A DNA stretch of 5,750 bases from an uncultured Bacilli bacterium. GTDB lineage: Bacteria; Bacillota_I; Bacilli_A; RF39; UBA660. This document shows positions 1 through 4,740 of this stretch, piece by piece (position 1 is the first letter of the stretch; every line of letters begins with the position of its first letter). Made by a program: the position numbers and the translations under genes. Below the pieces are notes generated by a model that was given only the letters and a program-made list of their open reading frames with translations, did not search any database and had not been told where the DNA came from. The stretch is taken from positions 1 to 5,750 of the forward strand of contig CANTWQ010000103.1 in assembly GCA_947853365.1 (NCBI GenBank), given 5' to 3'.

Positions 1-1166
1 TGTCCTCCATAAAAACGATAATCACTTGGGAAACTATATTGATACGTAATATAACGATAGGCATGGGTATCAATGCCTGCACGAATGGAAGCATAACCGG
101 ATGCCGATGCTGAAGGATTTGAGTCATAGGCATTATGACCAAAAAGATTGTAACGTTCCATCGCGAAAGTACTCCGGCCATTGGCCGATTCATTTCTTGC
201 AACGGATAAAGTCAATAGGGCATTCACGCCATAGACTTCTTGGGCATGATAGAAAGCATAGCCATTGCCATATAGCATCGTATAATTGTATCCTAATGTC
301 GTATCATATAAATCGGCAAGATAAGCATCGATTTCACTACCGGAATACGTTGTTTTGGTATGATGTGGTAAATAAAGATAATAGTTATAATATGGAGCAT
401 TGGCATTGACGGCATGTTGATTGGTATTGTTTTTATAATCATCTAACATTGTTTTCCTATCCCCATAAAAGTAAATTCCATCGTAACTATAATAAGTTCC
501 TTCGGATAGATAATCAACTTTTGGTCCTATGGAAAAAGAATTATTATAGGAATCTTGATAAATATTACCGGTCGTATAATGGGTGATACTACTAGTAACA
601 ACGTATTTGGTGGTCGATTTTACCCAGTTCAATGGAACAATATGATACGCCTCATAACCACTTTCGATTTCTCTGACCCAGCCGGTTAATCCGCCGATCT
701 TAATTTTAATTCGACCTGTATCATGATTTCGCTCAATGTAGGCCGCATCCACTGCTCCGTAGCTAGAATATCCGTTGATGTAAGTATAAGTTGTATTATC
801 GGTGGCGTCTCCAGAATTTAATATATTGGTATTTTGATAGGGCGTTCCTTTGTTCAAATCAACAATTGCATACTTGGCATCGATGATTTTCGTCTTACCA
901 CTTTCTCGTTCGAGAATCACTAAATCGTCTTCTCTTCCACCACTTGCTTGATCCATATTACTCTTGGCGTCTGGATACGTATCATGACAACTTTTCGTAG
1001 TCAGTGTTCCATCAGTATTGGCATAAGCAAGTTCATAAGCCTGATTCCCACAGGCATTTCTTCCTTCAATTTCACTCACAGGCATTGCTTTTACCAGCAG
1101 TGGGAAAAAGCCAGAAAAAATCTGACCCATCATCAACAACAATCCAAAATAAGCAAATTTCTTCAT
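1..1166 (-). CDS. Secreted glucosaminidase (GH73-like peptidoglycan hydrolase), 3' end outside window
   Basis: This is a partial gene: 388 codons are visible and the C-terminus lies beyond position 1. The start at 1166 (MKKFAYFGLL) is set by a strong AGGAGG site 5 nt upstream. Residues 1-27 form a signal peptide (basic start, hydrophobic core, likely cleavage after VKA), so the protein is exported. Residues 28 to about 290 form an N-terminal region rich in Tyr, Asn and Thr with two cysteines (C39, C60). It holds a TGW-containing, SH3-like stretch around 150-183 and a YYSYDG...YFY segment at 225-234. Residues about 300-388 match the glucosaminidase pattern: YGVNALLTLSVARNES, then GRS, then NLFG. 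E326 (codon 189-191) is the expected catalytic glutamate, followed by the G-x-S and NLFG landmarks of GH73. By family, it would hydrolyse the GlcNAc-MurNAc bond in the wall during growth or daughter-cell separation. The gene is divergent from the LCP gene. Catalytic class is fairly sure; substrate and exact role are inferred. Confidence 0.88.
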   Translation of the reverse strand, partial: MKKFAYFGLLLMMGQIFSGFFPLLVKAMPVSEIEGRNACGNQAYELAYANTDGTLTTKSCHDTYPDAKSNMDQASGGREDDLVILERESGKTKIIDAKYAIVDLNKGTPYQNTNILNSGDATDNTTYTYINGYSSYGAVDAAYIERNHDTGRIKIKIGGLTGWVREIESGYEAYHIVPLNWVKSTTKYVVTSSITHYTTGNIYQDSYNNSFSIGPKVDYLSEGTYYSYDGIYFYGDRKTMLDDYKNNTNQHAVNANAPYYNYYLYLPHHTKTTYSGSEIDAYLADLYDTTLGYNYTMLYGNGYAFYHAQEVYGVNALLTLSVARNESANGRSTFAMERYNLFGHNAYDSNPSASASGYASIRAGIDTHAYRYITYQYSFPSDYRFYGG

Positions 1167-1170
1167 GGCA

Positions 1171-1177
1171 TCCTCCT
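1171..1177 (-). promoter_or_regulatory. Shine-Dalgarno site of the glucosaminidase gene
   Basis: On the minus strand AGGAGG lies 5 nt before ATG 1166. An overlapping ATG at the 3' edge of the site is out of frame and too close to be used. This site fixes the start of the glucosaminidase. Confidence 0.8.
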
Positions 1178-1193
1178 TTATCCTTCGTATATC

Positions 1194-1202
1194 ATTATAG
1201 CA
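1194..1202 (-). promoter_or_regulatory. Extended -10 promoter of the glucosaminidase gene
   Basis: The minus strand reads TGCTATAAT: a perfect TATAAT preceded by the TGn extension. No good -35 hexamer is found 16-18 bp upstream, which is typical of extended -10 promoters recognised by the housekeeping sigma factor. The predicted transcription start is near 1187, giving a leader of about 20 nt that begins just upstream of the Shine-Dalgarno site. Confidence 0.65.
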
Positions 1203-1313
1203 AATTTATTTTCTTCTTTCTATAAATCGACCTTTTTTTTCGCACCTTTACGTCAAAAATGGCACCTTTTTATGTGTTTTTAGAACATCTTTGGAGTACT
1301 CTCTTTGTTTGAC

Positions 1314-1342
1314 TTGTAAAACTTGATAATGTTCGATATAAT
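1314..1342 (+). promoter_or_regulatory. Promoter of the LCP gene (TTGTAA-17-TATAAT)
   Basis: A perfect -10 TATAAT (1337-1342) lies 17 bp from TTGTAA (1314-1319), which matches the -35 consensus at four of six positions. A better hexamer, TTGACT (1309-1314), overlaps it but is 22 bp from the -10. Transcription would start near 1349, giving a leader of about 20 nt before ATG 1369. It would leave only about 5 nt before the alternative ATG 1354. Confidence 0.6.
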
Positions 1343-1355
1343 AATGAAGAAGAAT

Positions 1356-1365
1356 GGAAGGTGGG
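1356..1365 (+). promoter_or_regulatory. Shine-Dalgarno site deciding the LCP gene start
   Basis: GGAAGGTGGG ends 3 nt before ATG 1369, with its best-pairing core (GAAGGTG, one mismatch from GGAGGTG) about 5 nt away. The in-frame upstream ATG at 1354 has only a weak GAAGA tract before it and sits almost at the predicted transcription start. This favours 1369 as the true start. Confidence 0.6.
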
Positions 1366-1368
1366 CAT

Positions 1369-3645
1369 ATGCCAGTAGATACAAAGAAAGATATCAAAAC
1401 AAAAAAGAAAAAGCGAAACATCAACGGAAAGCGAATCTTTATGGTTTTCGGTACTTTGTTGTGTGTTGTCGCTTCGTTTTATTTTATTTATCAATTACTC
1501 TCTCTTGGGCCAATTGAACCTGTAATTCGTTATATTGTCATTGCGTTATTTCTTCTCATTGATTTACTTTTGATTCTTCGTCTCTTTCGAAAAAAAGAAA
1601 AAAAGAAAACCAAAGCAAAAACGGCCTTTTTATTGATTGGATGTATCTTCTATTTTGTTATCAATATAGGTGGAGGAATTGCCATTCATTATGTTTTGGT
1701 CAAATTAGATAGTACCAATCGAGATTATCTTACTTATACGACCAGTCTGGTTGCGATGAAGCAAAGTAGAATCAATTCCATCGAAGATATCCATGACACG
1801 ACAATTGGTATCATCAATGATCAAAACAGTGCTGAGGGATATATTATTCCAATGGAACTCATTTATGAAAACAAATGGAACGAGACAAATACCATTCAAG
1901 AATATGAAGATTTCCCATCAATGCTCGCAGATCTTTATGAAGAAAAAATTGATCTTATCTTCTTATCTAGTTCGTATGTAACTAATTTTTCTTCTCTTCC
2001 AGGTTATGAAGCCATCGGTGATGAAACCAAAGTGATTACTTCTAAATCGAAAGAAATGAAAAATGAAGATAAAGCAAGCATCGAAAATAATGATCGAAGA
2101 AGTTCTGTCACGGAACCTTTCACTGTACTTCTGATGGGAGTCGATTCCGAAGTGAATGGTTTAAATGCCAATGCTGCTTTTAATGGAGATTCTTTGGTTC
2201 TTGTCACTTTCAATCCTAAAACATTGACCGCGACTATGCTTAGTATTCCGCGTGATAGTTATGTACCAATTACCTGTTTTGCCGGACAGAAAGAAAATAA
2301 AATCACTCATGCTGCTTGGTATGGGGCAAGTTGTATGATCGATACAATCGAAAACTTTACAGGAATTGAAATTGATTATTATGCCAAAGTAAACTTTAAA
2401 GCCGTTGTTGCTTTAGTCGATGAACTTGGAGGCGTCGATGTCGATGTCGAATATAGTTTCTGTGAACAAAATAGTGATCGTATGTGGGGCGAAAATACAG
2501 TCTATGTAGAAAAAGGGTTTCAGACTTTAAATGGCGAACAAGCATTGGCTTATGCTAGAAATCGTCATACTTGGCCTCAATATTGTAGTCGTGAATGGAA
2601 CTTAGGAACCCGAAGTGATATCGTTCGTGGTCAACATCAACAAGCGGTTATCGAAGCAATGGTGGCCAAATTAAAAGAAGTGCGTAGTCCAGAAAAATTC
2701 CTTAGTCTATTCGATTTAATCAGCAACAATTTAGACACCAATATGACACGAGATGAAATTCTTAACTTCTATAACATTGGTATGGATATCTTATCTCAAG
2801 GATTCGATAGTGATGGACAAGTTTTAACCTTCCAAAAATTATTCTTAAAAACAACAGGACAAACCATTTATGACGAAGGCATGCGACTTCCTTTATCTGA
2901 TCAGATTATCAATCAAGGTAGTCTAGAAGATGTCATTGAAGCAATGAAAATTAACCTAGAACTGATCGAACCAGAGATGCAAAAATCATTTACTTTTTCG
3001 ATTAACGAACCATACGAGGAAACACAAATTGGCAATGGAAAATATCCAGCGACAGAACTTTATTCCCTACTTCCTAACTTTGTCGGACAAAGTAGAAGTT
3101 ATGCCGAATCTTGGGGAAGACAACATGGTGTAACCATTGTCTTTAGCAATGATGGTAATGGTAGTGTTATTAGTCAGAATTATCCAGCACAAAAACGAAT
3201 CGATTTAATTCCTAATAAGACTGTTACACTCACGCTTTCTAGTAGTAGTTCTTCCGGAAGTGGCACTACTTCTAAAGTAAATTGCAGTAGTGACCCTGAC
3301 AATGCTTTGTGTGAATTACCAAACTTCGTTGGTAAAACAAGAAGTGATGTGAATACTTGGAAAAACAAATTGACCGGTATTACCATTGAATGGGTCAATG
3401 TGGAACTTGCTACTTGTGCGAGTAGTGGTTGTCAAGTGGGCGATATCATCAAACAAAGCTATCCAAGCGGTACCAAGTTAACAGGAAATACAAAAATTGA
3501 AATCTATATTGTAGCAGATACTAGTGAAGAAGAAGAAGAGGAAGCAAAACCAACTCCATCGCCATCTCCTAGCCCTTCCCCATCACCAAGTGATGATCCC
3601 GAGGAAGAAGACTCTAAAACAGAATCAAACCAATCTAGCGATTAG
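1369..3645 (+). CDS. LytR-CpsA-Psr (LCP) family glycopolymer transferase with PASTA domains
   Basis: The protein has 758 residues from ATG 1369, or 763 if ATG 1354 is used. LCP enzymes transfer undecaprenyl-phosphate-linked glycopolymers (teichoic acid, capsule) to peptidoglycan outside the membrane. Residues 1-21 are very basic and cytoplasmic. Membrane segments lie at about 22-46, 52-73 and 85-110, with a Lys-rich loop between the second and third, so the rest faces outward. Residues about 123-225 (SLVAMKQSRINSIEDI..., TIGIIND, IDLIFLSS) resemble part of a periplasmic solute-binding fold. The LCP domain spans about 250-430: VLLMGVDS, NGDS (D274), SIPRDSYV (R295, D296), K311, ELGGVDVDV, LNGEQALAYARNRH (R397, R399) and DIVRGQHQQ (R420). 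These are the conserved pyrophosphate- and metal-binding positions of the family. Two PASTA domains follow (about 565-625 and 648-716), each with LPNFVG and a helix containing Trp, then an acidic Pro-Ser tail. Eight cysteines lie in the outer part. Family is sure; the polymer transferred is unknown. Confidence 0.93.
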   Translation: MPVDTKKDIKTKKKKRNINGKRIFMVFGTLLCVVASFYFIYQLLSLGPIEPVIRYIVIALFLLIDLLLILRLFRKKEKKKTKAKTAFLLIGCIFYFVINIGGGIAIHYVLVKLDSTNRDYLTYTTSLVAMKQSRINSIEDIHDTTIGIINDQNSAEGYIIPMELIYENKWNETNTIQEYEDFPSMLADLYEEKIDLIFLSSSYVTNFSSLPGYEAIGDETKVITSKSKEMKNEDKASIENNDRRSSVTEPFTVLLMGVDSEVNGLNANAAFNGDSLVLVTFNPKTLTATMLSIPRDSYVPITCFAGQKENKITHAAWYGASCMIDTIENFTGIEIDYYAKVNFKAVVALVDELGGVDVDVEYSFCEQNSDRMWGENTVYVEKGFQTLNGEQALAYARNRHTWPQYCSREWNLGTRSDIVRGQHQQAVIEAMVAKLKEVRSPEKFLSLFDLISNNLDTNMTRDEILNFYNIGMDILSQGFDSDGQVLTFQKLFLKTTGQTIYDEGMRLPLSDQIINQGSLEDVIEAMKINLELIEPEMQKSFTFSINEPYEETQIGNGKYPATELYSLLPNFVGQSRSYAESWGRQHGVTIVFSNDGNGSVISQNYPAQKRIDLIPNKTVTLTLSSSSSSGSGTTSKVNCSSDPDNALCELPNFVGKTRSDVNTWKNKLTGITIEWVNVELATCASSGCQVGDIIKQSYPSGTKLTGNTKIEIYIVADTSEEEEEEAKPTPSPSPSPSPSPSDDPEEEDSKTESNQSSD
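3061..3516 (+). repeat. Two PASTA domains of the LCP protein
   Basis: Two related units encode LPNFVGQSRSYAESW (first, 3061-3243) and LPNFVGKTRSDVNTW (second, 3310-3516). Each continues through a glycine turn, V/I-I-x-Q-x-YP and a final beta strand (VTLTL or IEIYI), the usual PASTA plan. A Ser/Gly/Thr-rich linker separates them. PASTA domains commonly bind peptidoglycan or muropeptides. The units are diverged at DNA level (synonymous and non-synonymous), so this is an old duplication. The second unit has an extra cysteine-bearing loop (ATCASSGC). Confidence 0.8.
3556..3591 (+). repeat. Six Pro-Ser dipeptides in the LCP protein tail
   Basis: Twelve codons encode (Pro-Ser)x6, preceded by Pro-Thr and flanked by Glu-rich acidic stretches on both sides. 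It resembles the extended, low-complexity spacer or tail of wall-spanning proteins. No LPxTG motif or membrane anchor follows. The serine codons are TCG, TCT, AGC, TCC, TCA and AGT, each used once, so the DNA is not a simple repeat. Confidence 0.85.
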
Positions 3646-3660
3646 ATTGGTTTTCTTTTT
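3627..3660. terminator. Shared hairpin terminator containing both convergent stop codons
   Basis: The perfect 11-bp arms AAACCAATCTA (3627-3637) and TAGATTGGTTT (3643-3653) enclose a 5-nt loop. On the plus strand the stem runs into TTTTCTTTTT, a good rho-independent terminator for the LCP gene. The plus-strand stop TAG (3643-3645) opens the right arm, and the minus-strand stop TAG (3637-3635) opens the equivalent arm read the other way. On the minus strand the following T-tract is interrupted, so termination in that direction is probably weaker. Confidence 0.8.
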
Positions 3661-3949
3661 CCTGTATTTGATGTTCGTAAGTCTGTAATACTTGCTTTGG
3701 ACGAAACGTTGTTTTATGGTCTTTTAATTTAATATGAATTAAGTTTGTTGTCCGTTTTAACCAAATACCATCAGTAAAGTCATATGTTTTACTTCTTGGA
3801 TTTAAGATAGGAGAAATCCAAGTGTAACTAACCTCTTCTTGATCATAGAGCATATGAATCAATTGCGATAATATTTTTCTTTTGGCTGGATCTTGCCAAG
3901 CCGCTTGAAACTCTTGATAGCTTAAATCTTGTTCTATATTTACTTTCAT
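3635..3949 (-). CDS. Small hypothetical protein, 104 residues
   Basis: I do not recognise this protein. The start MKVNIEQDLS at 3949 has a strong AAGGAGG site 6 nt upstream and a plausible promoter before that, so the gene is very likely real. There is no signal peptide, membrane segment or cysteine, so it is probably cytoplasmic. Residues 1-40 look helical (YQEFQAAWQDPAKRKILSQL). The middle (TWISPILNPRSKTYDFTDGI) has aromatic, proline and glycine residues suggesting beta structure and turns. The last third is rich in Lys, Gln and His, giving a basic C-terminus. It is monocistronic and convergent with the LCP gene, overlapping its 3' end by 11 bp. Nothing in the sequence ties it functionally to wall synthesis beyond its neighbours. 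Confidence 0.75.
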   Translation of the reverse strand: MKVNIEQDLSYQEFQAAWQDPAKRKILSQLIHMLYDQEEVSYTWISPILNPRSKTYDFTDGIWLKRTTNLIHIKLKDHKTTFRPKQVLQTYEHQIQEKENQSNR

Positions 3950-3955
3950 AATGTT

Positions 3956-3962
3956 CCTCCTT
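3956..3962 (-). promoter_or_regulatory. Shine-Dalgarno site of the 104-residue gene
   Basis: On the minus strand AAGGAGG lies 6 nt before ATG 3949. This near-perfect site is the main evidence that the small open frame is translated. Confidence 0.75.
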
Positions 3963-3970
3963 GCCTTTCC

Positions 3971-3999
3971 ATTGTAGAGGTTTCTGAGGATTTTCGCAA
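3971..3999 (-). promoter_or_regulatory. Candidate promoter of the 104-residue gene (TTGCGA-17-TACAAT)
   Basis: On the minus strand, TTGCGA (3999-3994, four of six matches) and TACAAT (3976-3971, five of six) are separated by exactly 17 bp. Transcription would start near 3964, just ahead of the Shine-Dalgarno site. A perfect TTGACA further upstream (4025-4020) has no matching -10 at the right distance. Confidence 0.5.
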
Positions 4000-4035
4000 A
4001 TGACGTTTTTTGCCATTTTTGTCAAAAAAAGCATG

Positions 4036-4070
4036 AAAAAAGGGCAATTTTTTACAATTTTCCCTTTTTT
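4036..4070 (-). terminator. Rho-independent terminator of the LtaS-like operon
   Basis: The 9-bp arms AAAAAAGGG (4036-4044) and CCCTTTTTT (4062-4070) enclose a 17-nt AT-rich loop that can add an inner AATT/AATT pairing. Read on the minus strand, the stem ends in a T run about 40-75 nt after the stop codon at 4111. The structure is symmetric and would also work on the plus strand. It separates the operon from the promoter of the 104-residue gene. Confidence 0.7.
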
Positions 4071-4110
4071 TGCTAAGCAATTTTTAAAATTTTCGTAAAT
4101 TGTTATTTTT

Positions 4111-4740
4111 TTAACGCATTTCTACCAAAGCCAATTTTTGTTCGGTTTCATGTACAAAGACAAATGTTTTTTCGGTTTCATATCCTAAGTCTTTGGCATA
4201 AGTCCAAGTAGCCTTAACAACATAGGCATTTTCATCGACAGTATCGTTGTATTCAAAGCTTTCATTCGTAACTTCTTCTATTTCTACTCCCGTTACTTCA
4301 GGCAATTCTTGGTCTCTATCTCCATAGATGTTGCTCTCTACAAAGTGATAGATACCATCGGTACTATTGGCTTTTAGAATAAAGTTTTCACGAATATCAC
4401 TATGGACAAATTGAACACCACCAATATCTTGATTGGTTCGTTTATTGGCTAGATGATAAAAATCCATAACAAATAGTTTGGTAATACATTCTACATATGC
4501 CTTTTCATCGACAGGATCGGTTGTTAAAATCGTTTCTAGTTCATCGAATGTTTGCTTATATAAATCCGTTTGATTGCTGGTTAATTGATATCCATAGGCA
4601 CTGATATCTTTTTCCACAACGGGTGCCTCAACTGTCTCTTTCTTCGGCTGCATCCTAATAACAAGATAAACACCCAAGGAAATCAATAGTATTCCTATGA
4701 CTACCAGGATTGTAATTTTTACACTCTTTTTCAATTTCAT
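4111..4740 (-). CDS. Membrane-anchored protein of unknown function, coupled to the LtaS-like gene
   Basis: The protein has 209 residues. Residues 1-6 are basic, 7-30 form a single membrane segment (ITILVVIGILLISLGVYLVI), and the remainder, about 175 residues, should lie outside the membrane. After a Pro/Glu/Lys linker (31-45) comes a helical part (LYKQTFDELETILT, AYVECITKLFVMDFYHLANK). A mixed beta-rich part follows: GGVQFVHSDIRENFIL, LPEVTGVEIEEV, AYVVKATWTYAKD and KTFVFVHETEQKLALVEM. A helix followed by curved antiparallel strands recalls NTF2-like domains, but this is only a structural impression. Its ATG overlaps the TGA of the upstream gene (ATGA), with AAGGGAG 8 nt before the start, so the two are translationally coupled. 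I infer an accessory role for the LtaS-like enzyme, for example folding, stability or regulation. No catalytic motif is visible. Confidence 0.85.
   Translation of the reverse strand: MKLKKSVKITILVVIGILLISLGVYLVIRMQPKKETVEAPVVEKDISAYGYQLTSNQTDLYKQTFDELETILTTDPVDEKAYVECITKLFVMDFYHLANKRTNQDIGGVQFVHSDIRENFILKANSTDGIYHFVESNIYGDRDQELPEVTGVEIEEVTNESFEYNDTVDENAYVVKATWTYAKDLGYETEKTFVFVHETEQKLALVEMR

Larger units (their letters stand above)
1167..1368. other. Divergent intergenic region between the glucosaminidase and LCP genes
   Basis: This 202-bp AT-rich spacer drives two divergent cell-wall genes. It contains the extended -10 promoter to the left and the TTGTAA/TATAAT promoter to the right. Between them lie a direct repeat of GCACCTTT (1242-1249 and 1262-1269, 20 bp apart), the 11-mer CAAAAATGGCA (1254-1264) that recurs in the other spacer of the window, and an 8-bp perfect palindrome GAGTACTC (1294-1301) just upstream of the right-hand -35. 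These could be binding sites, but none matches an operator I recognise. I see no convincing small gene or RNA hairpin here. Confidence 0.6.

Noticed and set aside
101..409. Plus-strand open frame of 102 codons
   Set aside because: It lies antisense inside the glucosaminidase gene over its catalytic region, has no Shine-Dalgarno site, and its translation is low-complexity His/Arg-rich.
948..1283. Two overlapping plus-strand open frames (948-1283 and 1004-1225)
   Set aside because: Both run antisense through the glucosaminidase signal-peptide region and its promoter. They lack ribosome-binding sites and protein-like composition.
1294..1301. 8-bp palindrome GAGTACTC upstream of the LCP -35 as an operator
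   Set aside because: It is too short and has no second copy or known consensus. It is noted in the spacer entry but not called as a site.
1270..1494. Minus-strand open frame of 74 codons
   Set aside because: It is a shadow across the LCP promoter and first membrane segment, with no ribosome-binding site.
1705..2213. Minus- and plus-strand open frames within 1705-2213
   Set aside because: They are shadows of the well-supported LCP frame, with no independent start signals.
3180..3398. Minus-strand open frame of 72 codons
   Set aside because: It is antisense to the PASTA-coding region and has no Shine-Dalgarno site.
4020..4025. Perfect TTGACA (minus strand) as the -35 of the 104-residue gene
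   Set aside because: No acceptable -10 lies 16-18 bp downstream. The TTGCGA/TACAAT pair nearer the gene has correct spacing.
3843..4034. Minus-strand open frame of 63 codons
   Set aside because: It overlaps the better supported 104-residue gene and its promoter in another frame. It begins in the AT-rich spacer without a ribosome-binding site.
4737..4740. TGA read as tryptophan (mollicute code) joining the LtaS-like and 209-residue genes
   Set aside because: Trp is encoded by TGG throughout. The TGA overlaps a start codon with its own Shine-Dalgarno site, and the two genes are in different frames.
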